Source of the DNA: Candidatus Poseidoniia archaeon
Lineage (GTDB): Archaea > Thermoplasmatota > Poseidoniia > MGIII > CG-Epi1
Reading direction: 5' to 3'
Length of the DNA: 59,093 bases
Assembly: GCA_030748895.1 (NCBI GenBank)
Contig: JASMLC010000009.1
Span: 1 to 59,093, forward strand
The translations under genes and the position numbers were made by a program. The notes beneath the pieces were generated by a model. It made no database searches, was not told where the DNA came from, and saw nothing but the letters and a program-made list of their open reading frames with translations. Positions 25,793 through 33,882 of the stretch are shown in pieces. The number at the start of each line of letters is the position of its first letter. The stretch's first letter is position 1.

Positions 25793-26509
25793 GTGGACCG
25801 GGAACAGGAGCGGCTGCTGCGCAACTTCCTGCTGGTGCGCAACTCGTCGCGGCCTTCGCACCAGCAACTGGTGCAGCGCCACTTCGGCCAGCACGACAAG
25901 CTGATTGACGCGGGCGAACATGAATTTCCGCTCGAGTTCGTCAAGTACCTGCACCTGCTGCTGCCCGACACGCTGCTGCAGCGGATTGCGCGGGAAGTCA
26001 CGCGCTCGCGTGAGGAAGGGCTCGAGCGGGCGGGGCTGCTCTCGGCGGAGCTGGAATACCGCACTCCCGAGCTGGGTGAGCTGGTCTACGACGTGTGGGT
26101 CAGCCATGACGAGCTGGAGGCGGAAATCGGCAAGCTGGAGCGCAGCGAGCACGGGCTGAATGCGTCGCCGCTCCACCGCTACTGCCGCGAGCACTCGGGC
26201 GATGGACGCGTCTGGTCGCACCTGCATACCCATCTCGACCCGGACGACATCCGTATCTCGCGCGCCGACAAGGCGGCGCACCGGCTGGGGCCGCCGGCGT
26301 TCATCGCCGCCGCCAGCGAGAAGGGGGCGCTGGCGCTGGTGCCATACCGCATGGACTCGCGCGCTTACGACTCTGACGAGGATTTCGACTACCGCCATTT
26401 CGCGAACATCACGCTGGCGGTGCTGTGCGACCACCCCGACGCGCATGACTACTCGGTGCTGAACCAGTTCCAGAAGTCAATCGAGGAGGGGCTGGCGCGT
26501 GGCGGCTGA
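25793..26509 (+). CDS. Conserved-looking soluble protein of unknown function
   Basis: A 238-residue, mostly helical protein starting at GTG. No family was recognised. The N-terminal third is rich in Arg/Leu/Gln. A middle segment holds SHLHTHLDPDDIRIS with an HxH, which could be a metal or nucleotide site. The C-terminus has SDEDFDYRHFANITLAVLCDHPDAHDY. Its stop overlaps the trmY start by 11 bp, so the two are likely co-translated and it may have a role in tRNA biology (inference). Confidence 0.75.
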   Translation: MDREQERLLRNFLLVRNSSRPSHQQLVQRHFGQHDKLIDAGEHEFPLEFVKYLHLLLPDTLLQRIAREVTRSREEGLERAGLLSAELEYRTPELGELVYDVWVSHDELEAEIGKLERSEHGLNASPLHRYCREHSGDGRVWSHLHTHLDPDDIRISRADKAAHRLGPPAFIAAASEKGALALVPYRMDSRAYDSDEDFDYRHFANITLAVLCDHPDAHDYSVLNQFQKSIEEGLARGG

Positions 26510-27071
26510 CCGCAATTTCCTGATTCTGGGCCACCGCGCGCGCACCGCGCCCGACTGGAAGCTGGACGACCTGTGCGGCGGCGGAGGCCGGCTGGATGTG
26601 CTGGTGCGCTGCGTCACCGCGGCGCTGTGGGTCTCGCACGGGCTGCGGCGCGACACCGATGCGTGGCTGCTGCTGTCGGGGCCGCCGACGCCGCCGGTCG
26701 CGGTCCACTTCTGCGGCGCGACCGTTCGCTACCTGAATCCCGACGAGCGTTCGACCGCGGCGCTGGTGCGCAATGGGCTGGTGAAGCTGCGCAACCGCGA
26801 TTCCGTAGAAGCGAGCCCCGGCGTGACGCTGCATCGCATCGGCCTGCCGGAGGTGCTGGCGCGGCTGCCGCCCGCCGTGCTGCTCGACGAGGCGGGCGAC
26901 ACCACAGAGTTTCCGGAACCGCCGTTGACAATCGTGCTGGGCGACGACCGGGACCCGACCGAAGCGGAGCGCGGCGCGGGGCCCCGCGCGCCGCGCGTCC
27001 GGCTCGGCGACCGCAGCCTGCTCTCGTCGGCGTGCATCACGCTCGCCCATCACGCCTTGGACGCGCAATGA
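26499..27071 (+). CDS. trmY: tRNA (pseudouridine-54-N1)-methyltransferase
   Basis: A 190-residue SPOUT-class enzyme that methylates pseudouridine 54 to m1-pseudouridine in the T-loop of archaeal tRNAs. Family blocks are FLILGHRARTAPDW at the N-terminus, a VRCVTAALWVSHGLRRDT helix, the RYLNPDERSTAALVRNGL motif, and C-terminal TIVLGDDRDPTEAE plus SLLSSACITLAHHALD. The GTG start lies within the preceding gene, and the stop overlaps the next ATG (ATGA). The upstream partner is unidentified. Confidence 0.92.
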   Translation: MAADRNFLILGHRARTAPDWKLDDLCGGGGRLDVLVRCVTAALWVSHGLRRDTDAWLLLSGPPTPPVAVHFCGATVRYLNPDERSTAALVRNGLVKLRNRDSVEASPGVTLHRIGLPEVLARLPPAVLLDEAGDTTEFPEPPLTIVLGDDRDPTEAERGAGPRAPRVRLGDRSLLSSACITLAHHALDAQ

Positions 27072-27739
27072 GCGCCCCCGTCGCTTCCGTCATCACCGCG
27101 CAGCGCCAGCTCGAGGGCGGCGGCTTTCCGGTGCGGCGCCCGCCCCGCTCCCCCGCTATGCACCCGCTGCTCCGCAGCGCGCCCTTGCGTCAGCCCGGCA
27201 CAGCCGGTCCGACGCGGCCGCTGCTCCGCAGCGCGCCTTTGCGTCGCCCCGACAAGGCCGGCCCGACGCGGCCGCTACTCCGCGCGCTGCCGTTCAACCT
27301 GCTCTTGGTTGCGGGCTGCGGCGCTATCGCGTGGGCTGCCGTGCAGGCCGATGCGCAGCTGGGGCTGCCGGCGCTGGCGCACCCGGCGGGGATGGTGGTC
27401 GGCGCACTGCTGGTCGCGATGGGACTGCGGCTGCGGCTGCTGGCGACGATGGCCTACTACCAGCACCGGCTGGCGGTCGTGCGATTGCGCCCGCAGCAGC
27501 GGCTGGTGACCAGCGGCGTCTTCGCGCACCTGCGCAACCCGCTGCTGCAGGGGTGGTGGCTGTTGCAGGCCGGCTGGGGGCTGGCGTTCGGCACCCCGTC
27601 CGGGCTGCTGCTGGCGCTGGCGCTCGGGCTGGCGCTCGATTTCTGGGTCAAGTGGGAGGAGCTGACGCTGGCGGCCGAGTTCGGCGACGAGTACGTCGCC
27701 TACCGTGCGCGGACTCCGCGCTGGGGCTGGCGCCGCTAA
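27068..27739 (+). CDS. ICMT/PEMT-like membrane methyltransferase with repeat-bearing N-terminus
   Basis: A 223-residue protein. The C-terminal ~145 residues have four hydrophobic helices and the isoprenylcysteine carboxyl methyltransferase pattern: LVTSGVFAHLRNPLLQGW, WVKWEELTLAAEFGDEYVAYRART. The first ~25 residues (SAPVASVITAQRQLEGGGFP) instead resemble the start of pirin-family cupins. Residues ~33-70 are two and a part copies of an 18-residue unit (PLLRSAPLR.P..AGPTR). ATG 27068 overlaps the trmY stop. An internal ATG at 27158 just before the repeats is a serious alternative start. Substrate unknown. Confidence 0.75.
   Translation: MSAPVASVITAQRQLEGGGFPVRRPPRSPAMHPLLRSAPLRQPGTAGPTRPLLRSAPLRRPDKAGPTRPLLRALPFNLLLVAGCGAIAWAAVQADAQLGLPALAHPAGMVVGALLVAMGLRLRLLATMAYYQHRLAVVRLRPQQRLVTSGVFAHLRNPLLQGWWLLQAGWGLAFGTPSGLLLALALGLALDFWVKWEELTLAAEFGDEYVAYRARTPRWGWRR
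27167..27285 (+). repeat. 54-bp tandem repeat in the ICMT-like gene
   Basis: Units 27167-27220 and 27221-27274 differ at only about seven positions, and a partial third copy starts at 27275. Both begin CTGCTCCGCAGCGCGCC. The period is a multiple of three, so the frame is kept. Confidence 0.85.
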
Positions 27740-27783
27740 CCGGCCGCCATTGCTGCCTTAAACAGCGCGACGCCTGCCGGCCC

Positions 27784-28794
27784 GTGCAGCGCATCATCGC
27801 CACCCGCTACGGCCCGCCCGAGGTGATGCAATTCGAGGAGGCGCAGACGCCCGCACCGGGCGAGGGCGAGGTGCTGGTGCGGGTCGCGCGCGCCGGCATC
27901 AATTTTGCGGATTTGCTGGCACGTATGGGGCTCTACCCCGGCGTCCCGAAGCCGCCGTTCGTCCCCGGCCACGAAGTCGCCGGCACCGTCGCGGCGCTCG
28001 GCCCGGCGGTCGCTGGCCTGACGGTGGGCGACCGCGTCGTCGCCGGCCGCTCGTTCGGGGGCTACGCGACGCACACGATTGCGCCGCGGGCGACGGTCAC
28101 GCGGCTGCCCGACTCGGTCAGTTTCGACGCGGCGGCCGCGCTGCCGGTCAACTACCTGACGGCGTGGCTTGCCGTGGTGCATCCCGGCGCGCTGCAGCCG
28201 GGCGAGACGCTGCTCATCCACGGCGCCGCCGGCGGAGTGGGGGTCGCGGCGACGCAGCTGGCGCGCATCCGCGGCGCGGCGCGCATCTTCGGCACCGCGT
28301 CGCCGGCGAAGCACGACTGGCTGCGCGAGCAGGAGGTCGAGCCGGTCCCGCGCGACGATTTCCGCGCCGCCATCCGCGAGGCGACCGACGGGCGCGGGGT
28401 CGACCTGGTGCTCGACCCGGTCGGCGGTGACCACCTGCTCCAGGGCTATCGCTGTCTCGCCGCGGGCGGTCGCATCGTCACCTACGGCATCTCGGCGATG
28501 GCGCCCGGCCGCAGGCGCAGCCGGCTGGCGCAGCTGCGCGAGTGGTGGCGCACGCCACGCTTCAATCCGCTCTGGATGATGGGCGCCAACCGCGCGGTCA
28601 TCGGCGTCCATCTCGGCCGCTACCGCGATGCCGAGCGGCTGCAACGGGCGCAGGCGCAGCTCTTCGGCTGGCTGGAGTCGGGCGAAATCGCGCCGCACAT
28701 CGACTCGGTCTTCCCCGGCGCGGAAGCCGCGCAGGCGCACCAGCACATCCACGACCGCAAGAACATCGGCAAGGTGCTGCTGGACTTCGCGTAA
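27784..28794 (+). CDS. Quinone oxidoreductase-like MDR dehydrogenase
   Basis: A 336-residue zinc-free medium-chain dehydrogenase. GroES-like N-terminal domain: PGEGEVLVRVARAGINFADLLARMG, PPFVPGHEVAGTV. Rossmann domain: LLIHGAAGGVGVAATQLARI, VDLVLDPVGGDHL. C-terminus: HIHDRKNIGKVLLDF. It resembles the VAT-1/NADPH-quinone reductase group. The GTG at 27784 is chosen, since the longer open frame upstream runs through the ICMT-like gene. A 44-bp gap separates it from that gene. Confidence 0.9.
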   Translation: MQRIIATRYGPPEVMQFEEAQTPAPGEGEVLVRVARAGINFADLLARMGLYPGVPKPPFVPGHEVAGTVAALGPAVAGLTVGDRVVAGRSFGGYATHTIAPRATVTRLPDSVSFDAAAALPVNYLTAWLAVVHPGALQPGETLLIHGAAGGVGVAATQLARIRGAARIFGTASPAKHDWLREQEVEPVPRDDFRAAIREATDGRGVDLVLDPVGGDHLLQGYRCLAAGGRIVTYGISAMAPGRRRSRLAQLREWWRTPRFNPLWMMGANRAVIGVHLGRYRDAERLQRAQAQLFGWLESGEIAPHIDSVFPGAEAAQAHQHIHDRKNIGKVLLDFA

Positions 28795-28795
28795 C

Positions 28796-28805
28796 CCTAT
28801 AACCG
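28796..28805 (+). promoter_or_regulatory. TATA box of the winged-helix regulator
   Basis: CCTATAACC element directly after the dehydrogenase stop, centred about 24 bp before ATG 28824. Confidence 0.6.
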
Positions 28806-28823
28806 GCCGACCGCTCGCGCCCC

Positions 28824-29246
28824 ATGGCGGAGTCGGACAGCGACGCTGCGGGCGAGGTGGAGCTGCACCGTCGCACCAGCGCCGACGAGGCGGACAAGCT
28901 CTTTCGCATCCTGTTCGCCGCGGTCCAGCTCGGGGCGCCCGCTTCCAAGCGGCAGATTGCCGAGCAGGCGGGGCTCTCGTCGCAGCTCGTGGATTACCAC
29001 GTCCCGAAGCTGGTCGCGAGCGGGCAGCTGCTGCTGCAGGGCGGCCGCTACCGCCCGCAGGCGTGCCTTACCGACCGCAACCTGTTCCGGCTGATGAAGT
29101 CGTCGCTCATCCGCCAGCAGCTCATCGAGCAGGTCGCGGCGGGGCTCGACTTCTCGCAGGCGGAGAAGGACGAGGGCGCAGTCATTGAGGAGAATATTTT
29201 GAGCTTGCTGCGGCTCTTCACGGTCGAGCTGAAAAAAGGGCGCTGA
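28824..29246 (+). CDS. Winged-helix transcriptional regulator
   Basis: A 140-residue protein. A helix-turn-helix is seen at about residues 43-75 (SKRQIAEQAGLSSQLVDYHVPKLVASG), followed by a wing (LLLQGGRYRP) and a helical C-terminus rich in Glu/Leu suited to dimerisation. It resembles ArsR/MarR-like archaeal regulators, but the subfamily is not assignable. A strong terminator follows, so it is transcribed alone or with the upstream dehydrogenase. Its targets are unknown. Confidence 0.8.
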   Translation: MAESDSDAAGEVELHRRTSADEADKLFRILFAAVQLGAPASKRQIAEQAGLSSQLVDYHVPKLVASGQLLLQGGRYRPQACLTDRNLFRLMKSSLIRQQLIEQVAAGLDFSQAEKDEGAVIEENILSLLRLFTVELKKGR

Positions 29247-29277
29247 AATCGCTCGTTGCGCACCGCTCCGGGGCCGT

Positions 29278-29328
29278 GGCGCGGCTGCCGCGGCAGCCGC
29301 GCCAAGCACGAAACAAAAAAATTTTTTT
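29278..29328 (+). terminator. 26-bp perfect palindrome followed by a T7 run
   Basis: 29278-29303 is a perfect palindrome centred on CCGCGG (arms GGCGCGGCTGCCG and its complement). A run of T at 29322-29328 follows 18 bp later. The arrangement looks like a terminator for the upstream regulator. As a long palindrome it might also be a protein-binding site. Confidence 0.6.
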
Positions 29329-29336
29329 GGCGCCGC

Positions 29337-29344
29337 TTTATATA
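29337..29344 (+). promoter_or_regulatory. TATA box of the 29367 small gene / beta-propeller unit
   Basis: TTTATATA, a near-consensus archaeal TATA box centred 26 bp before ATG 29367. It is the clearest promoter in the window and lies 8 bp after the T-run. Confidence 0.8.
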
Positions 29345-29366
29345 CCGCGAGCACCGCCGGAGAGTT

Positions 29367-29537
29367 ATGCGCCGACGCCATATGCTGGGCAACCACCGCC
29401 TTACCATCTGCGGCTATCCGACCACTCAACAGGAGCGCCGCGTGATGCGCAAGACCCATTGGGAACAGGTTTCATGCAAGCACTGCCTTGCGATGCACGA
29501 CAGCCATCCGGCTCTCGGGGTGGAGGTTCCGGCATGA
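29367..29537 (+). CDS. Small Cys/His-containing protein coupled to the beta-propeller gene
   Basis: A 56-codon open frame starting exactly where the strong TATA box predicts transcription to begin. It is basic (MRRRHMLGNHR start) and carries CKHC (C37, C40), C15 and several His, so it may bind metal. Its stop overlaps the ATG of the secreted beta-propeller gene (ATGA), the usual sign of translational coupling here. It could be a true small protein or a translated leader. No family was recognised. Confidence 0.5.
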   Translation: MRRRHMLGNHRLTICGYPTTQQERRVMRKTHWEQVSCKHCLAMHDSHPALGVEVPA

Positions 29538-32155
29538 GCGACCGACTCACGGTTTTCGGGACGCCGCTGCAGCGACCGCGTGCGATGAATCCGCCGCCGG
29601 TTCCCGGTAGCGGGCCGTCGCCGCTGCTCGCGGTCGGCGTCGTACTGACGCTGGTCGTCGCAGCGCTAATGGTCTACCAGCCGGCGACCGATGAGCCGAC
29701 CGGGCTGACGACGGCCCAGAGCGACTTCCTGCAGGGACTGGTCGCGGACCAGGGCCGCAGCTCGCCGCAGCTGGCGGCGTACGACTCGTGCGACGCGCTC
29801 GAGGGCGACCTGAAGGAGCATCTCAAGGACGAGATGCGCGCGACGCTCGCGTCCAACCAGGGCAGCTACTACCGTGGCGGCTGGGGCGGCGGCTGGATGG
29901 AGGGTGACATTGCTATTGCTGAATCCAATATGGCGATGGACGACGGTGCCGTGGCGACGCCCGGCGCTGCCGATTCCTCTAATGGCGCATCGCAGGGCGC
30001 GACCGGGGGCAGTGGCGCTGCCGGCGGCGAACGCGACTTCTCTGGTACCAACAACCAGGAGGGTGGCGTCGACGAGGCAGACTTCGTCAAGACCGACGGC
30101 GACTACCTCTACGTGCTGTTCGGCGACCAGTACTACTACTATTCACCCCACTACGGCGGGCATCTGGACGGCGGGCGGCTGCATATCCTCGCCGTGCCCG
30201 AAGTCGGGCAGGTGGAGTACCTCTCCAACGCGACCGTGGAGGGCTGGCCGCGCGAGATGCTCCTTTCGGGAGACCGCATGGCGGTCTACTCCGACCTCTC
30301 GGTCTGGGATCTGATGTACACCGAGGAGCAGCATCCGCTGCTCCCCTACCTGCTGCGCGACAGCGCGGACGATAACGGCGGTAGCGCGACCCCCGGCTCT
30401 GCCCCCGACCCGTCGGGCATCGTCGCGGACAGCGCCAGCTACAGCTACGACTCATTCCGCGTCAACTCGCTCTCCAAGCTGACCATATTCGGGCTGGGCG
30501 ACCGCACTGCGCCGCAGGTGGAGCGCGAGCTCTACATGGAAGGCTGGTACCAGACCGCGCGCGAGGTCGACGGCACCGTACGCATGGTGAGTCAGGGCTA
30601 CCTCGATATCCCCGGTATCGTTTACTGGCCCGAATTTCCGGCCGAATACGTTAATGACTATTTGGACGGCGACAATGAGAAGACGCTGACAGCTCGGGCC
30701 TTAAACCTCTGGAAGGAAGCTATAAACGATACCATCGTGCAGAACGAAGCGATTATCGACGCGACCAACCTTGACGAGCTGATTCCCCGCATCTATGAAT
30801 TGCAGGACGGTAACGTCACGGTCCACAGCTTCACTGACGCCGCCGACTGCCAGGACTTCGTGATTGCCGAGGACGGCACCGCCAGCAGCGTCACCAGCAT
30901 CATGACGCTCGACCTGAACGACAGCGAACTGTCATTCGAAGCAGACCACGTCATGAGCAACTGGGCCACAATTTACGCTTCGGCCGACATGCTCGTAATC
31001 GCCGAGATGGCTAACGACTGGTGGTGGTTCTGCTGCGGCGAAGAAGATGAGGGCTCGAGCAACATCGAGTACTATGAGGCGACCAACCTGCACGCCTTCG
31101 ACATTTCGCAGCCCGGCCAGACCAGCTACATCGGCAGCGGCCGTGTCAACGGCACCATCCTGGACCAGTTCTCGCTCTCCGAGCACAACGGCTACCTGCG
31201 CGTCGCGACGACGACCGGCCAGTGGGGCCGCTGGTGGCTCTCCGCGGAGGAGCAGTCCGGGCCGGAGAACCACGTCTTCGTACTCGAGCAGCTGATGCAC
31301 GCCGCCGGCTCGGCCGAGCAATCGACCGAGCTGAATGTAGTGGGCCACGTCGGCGGCATCGCCGTCGGCGAGCGCATCTGGTCGTCCCGCTTTGTCGGCG
31401 ACCGCGGCTACCTTGTCACGTTCCGCAACATCGACCCGCTCTGGACGCTCGACCTGAGCGACCCGGCCAACCCGCAAGTGATTGGCGAACTCGAGGTTCC
31501 CGGGGTTTCGACCTACATCCACCCGCTCGACGAGGACCACCTGCTGACCATCGGCATCGGCGGCGACGAGAATGGCCTCGACTGGGGCAGCACGCAGCTT
31601 TCGCTCTTCGACGTCACCGATTTCGCCGACCCGCAACTGGCTTCCAAGCTGGAGCTCTCACCAGTCGCCAAGGACGATATGCACGAGTGGAACTGGGCCT
31701 GGTCGGAGGCGACCTACGAGCACAAGGCGTTCCAGTACTGGAACGGCCAGCTCGCCATTCCCCTGAGCACCTACCGCCACACCTGGGACCAGGCTGGCGG
31801 CAACTACCACTACGAGTACGTCTCGAAGCTGGTGCTGGTTGACGTCTCGACCACGGACGGTCTCTCAATCTACGACGGCACCAGCATCGACCACTCGATG
31901 TTCTACAACGGCAACGACGAGTGGTATTGGGACCGCCCCGACATCCGCCGTACGGTCTTCATCGACGACTACGTCTACGCCATCTCGCAGCAGGGCGTCA
32001 CCGCCCACCAGCTCGACACGATGGCGCTCTCCGACTACGCTGGCCTGCCGGTCAGCAACCCCGACCCCGAGCCTTACTACAAGGAGCGGGAAAACGAAAG
32101 CGACCCGAACGACCCCGATGGCGATGAGACGGCCAGCTCCGACGGCTCCGGCTGA
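29534..32155 (+). CDS. Secreted/anchored C-terminal beta-propeller protein (COG4880 type)
   Basis: An 873-residue protein anchored by one N-terminal helix (about residues 31-48). The diagnostic NNQEGGVDEADFVKTDG segment near residue 175 and the long beta-propeller that follows match secreted archaeal proteins of the Beta_propel family. A low-complexity G/S/A linker precedes the propeller. The C-terminal tail is acidic (ESDPNDPDGDETASSDG). The ATG at 29534 overlaps the small upstream gene. A longer open frame upstream is rejected because it crosses the palindrome and TATA box. Its role is unknown, with surface binding likely. Confidence 0.88.
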   Translation: MSDRLTVFGTPLQRPRAMNPPPVPGSGPSPLLAVGVVLTLVVAALMVYQPATDEPTGLTTAQSDFLQGLVADQGRSSPQLAAYDSCDALEGDLKEHLKDEMRATLASNQGSYYRGGWGGGWMEGDIAIAESNMAMDDGAVATPGAADSSNGASQGATGGSGAAGGERDFSGTNNQEGGVDEADFVKTDGDYLYVLFGDQYYYYSPHYGGHLDGGRLHILAVPEVGQVEYLSNATVEGWPREMLLSGDRMAVYSDLSVWDLMYTEEQHPLLPYLLRDSADDNGGSATPGSAPDPSGIVADSASYSYDSFRVNSLSKLTIFGLGDRTAPQVERELYMEGWYQTAREVDGTVRMVSQGYLDIPGIVYWPEFPAEYVNDYLDGDNEKTLTARALNLWKEAINDTIVQNEAIIDATNLDELIPRIYELQDGNVTVHSFTDAADCQDFVIAEDGTASSVTSIMTLDLNDSELSFEADHVMSNWATIYASADMLVIAEMANDWWWFCCGEEDEGSSNIEYYEATNLHAFDISQPGQTSYIGSGRVNGTILDQFSLSEHNGYLRVATTTGQWGRWWLSAEEQSGPENHVFVLEQLMHAAGSAEQSTELNVVGHVGGIAVGERIWSSRFVGDRGYLVTFRNIDPLWTLDLSDPANPQVIGELEVPGVSTYIHPLDEDHLLTIGIGGDENGLDWGSTQLSLFDVTDFADPQLASKLELSPVAKDDMHEWNWAWSEATYEHKAFQYWNGQLAIPLSTYRHTWDQAGGNYHYEYVSKLVLVDVSTTDGLSIYDGTSIDHSMFYNGNDEWYWDRPDIRRTVFIDDYVYAISQQGVTAHQLDTMALSDYAGLPVSNPDPEPYYKERENESDPNDPDGDETASSDGSG

Positions 32156-32228
32156 AGAAGCTTATATCTAGCGCAATCAGCGGCACAGCGCTGACAAAAC
32201 CCTAAACCCACCCGGTACTGCAACCGCG

Positions 32229-33128
32229 ATGCGCCCACGGCCGTTCCTGCTGCTGATTGCTGGTTTTGTACTGGTGATGCTGGCGGCGGGGGAAGCGGAT
32301 GCAGCACCCACTGCCAATATTGATTCAATCTCTCCATCACCAGTCAGACTTGATGAAGAGGTCACTTTCAATGGTACCGGCTCGGACAGCGACGGCACAA
32401 TTGTGGCCTATCAGTGGAACTCATCTATTGACGGGTTCCTGAGCGATGAGGAGAATTTCAGCATCAGCAACCTCAGCGTCGGTAACCATACAATTTCCTT
32501 CCGGGTACAGGATAATGACGGGAATTGGAGTGACGCCGCTTCAGAATTACTGATAGTCAAGCCGCTTGAACTGGAGGAGGTATGCCTGAACGAACATGCC
32601 AACCTGACATTGCACATACATGTCATGCTTCTCATATTAGACAATGGCACACCGCTGACGATACCGACTAGCACAGGTATTGATACTGAGACCTGCCCGG
32701 GCGGCATGCATGCCATACACACACACGACACCAGTGGGAAACTGCACATCGAAACGCCTTACGTGACTCCGGTGTACTTAGGGACATTCTTCAACATCTG
32801 GGCGCAGCCTTTCTCGGCAGAGCAAGTCATGCATATGGTTGCTGATGCCAATCACACATTGACTATGAAAGTGGATGGTGTGGCATACGATAGCTGGGAA
32901 TTGACCCTTCTCGCAGACCAGCAAGTCATTGTTGTCGAATACCAAGCAGCTGGTGAGAATGGGACAGTTTCCCCTCCTCCTGTCGACGACACTAGCAACC
33001 CCCCCGCCAACGACACCTCCGAGCAGACATACGATGCAGACGACGATACCAGACTTCCTGCAACATCCTTGCTCACTACTTTAGTCGCTGTGGCTACAAT
33101 CGCGCTGAAAAGGCGCCGAAGCGACTAA
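32229..33128 (+). CDS. Secreted PKD-domain protein with C-terminal sorting-like anchor
   Basis: A 299-residue protein. Signal peptide at about residues 5-25 (LLLIAGFVLVMLAAGEADA). A PKD domain at about 27-112 shows the order DEEVTFNGTGSDSDGTIVAYQW, FSISNLSVGNHTISFRVQDNDGNWS. A second domain with two cysteines follows, then a Pro/Thr/Asp-rich spacer. The end reads LPATS, a hydrophobic helix and KRRRSD. This tripartite tail resembles a sortase or archaeosortase signal. The gene is clearly more AT-rich than the genome average. Confidence 0.82.
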   Translation: MRPRPFLLLIAGFVLVMLAAGEADAAPTANIDSISPSPVRLDEEVTFNGTGSDSDGTIVAYQWNSSIDGFLSDEENFSISNLSVGNHTISFRVQDNDGNWSDAASELLIVKPLELEEVCLNEHANLTLHIHVMLLILDNGTPLTIPTSTGIDTETCPGGMHAIHTHDTSGKLHIETPYVTPVYLGTFFNIWAQPFSAEQVMHMVADANHTLTMKVDGVAYDSWELTLLADQQVIVVEYQAAGENGTVSPPPVDDTSNPPANDTSEQTYDADDDTRLPATSLLTTLVAVATIALKRRRSD

Positions 33129-33167
33129 ACTCCCCTAGCAAAATTGCAGTTTCAAGAAACCATACAG

Positions 33168-33821
33168 ATGTATTCCAGAATCAAGAACTTTCTCCACCTG
33201 CACGTTCTGATGCGCTCCTACATCGTTCGGAACTGGTTCACTGGGAACGGAGCTATCTGGCGCTATCTCGATAACGCCGATCTAGAAGGGATGGCGGCCA
33301 AGACGGTGGAGGTCACATCTCTGGAATTGTCAGGAAAGAACGTTCTGGACCTCGGTTGTGGTTCCGGGACCATGCTGGCATATCTTGCAGAAAAGGAACT
33401 GGCAGTGCCGCATGGTGTGGATATCAGCAGGCTCAATATCCGAGAGTGTCGCAAGAAAATGGGATCCGGTAACTTTCACAGGATGGACATCATGAAATAC
33501 CTCGCGGACTCACCTCCGGAGCAATTTGACCTCGTAATCATGTACGGGGTTTCTGCCAGCTTTACTGTTGAACGGCAGAAGGAGATTATCAGGCGGATAA
33601 TCCCCATCCTGAGGCCGGGTGGCTACCTGTGGGTAGGCGCTAACATCTATGATGATGCGAAATACAGGTACCAGACCTACCCGGTACCCAGGAACTTCTA
33701 CGAGCAACTGAAATCCCGCCATGGAGACCAAGTAGATTTCGAGGAGCATCTGGAGCTGGAGCTCTTCGGCAACGACAAGTATGAGAAGGAACAGACCACG
33801 GTCCTGATACGGAAATTATAG
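33168..33821 (+). CDS. Class I SAM-dependent methyltransferase
   Basis: A 217-residue enzyme (from ATG 33168). Motif I is VLDLGCGSGTMLAYL at about residues 59-73, motif II PHGVDIS, a DIMKYL acidic site, and motif IV/post IV FDLVIMYGVSASF and LRPGGYLWVGANIY. The N-terminus (FLHLHVLMRSYIVRNWF) and low-GC composition match the preceding PKD gene. A TTG at 33144 is a possible earlier start. Substrate unknown; it may modify a surface glycan or lipid (guess from context only). Confidence 0.85.
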   Translation: MYSRIKNFLHLHVLMRSYIVRNWFTGNGAIWRYLDNADLEGMAAKTVEVTSLELSGKNVLDLGCGSGTMLAYLAEKELAVPHGVDISRLNIRECRKKMGSGNFHRMDIMKYLADSPPEQFDLVIMYGVSASFTVERQKEIIRRIIPILRPGGYLWVGANIYDDAKYRYQTYPVPRNFYEQLKSRHGDQVDFEEHLELELFGNDKYEKEQTTVLIRKL

Positions 33822-33882
33822 AACTTTTCCGCCGTTTCTTCTGGTTTTGCCGCTAAACTATTCCGTAGCGGTCGTAGTACTT

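Noticed and set aside
27331-28794. A 487-codon frame as one long oxidoreductase gene
   Set aside because: Its first ~150 codons run antisense-like through the methyltransferase gene in another frame with low-complexity Ala/Gly/Arg. The enzyme fold starts at the GTG at 27784.
29276-29533. A longer N-terminus for the beta-propeller protein
   Set aside because: It would begin before the T-run and TATA box, so it cannot be on the transcript from that promoter, and it would duplicate the small gene in another frame.
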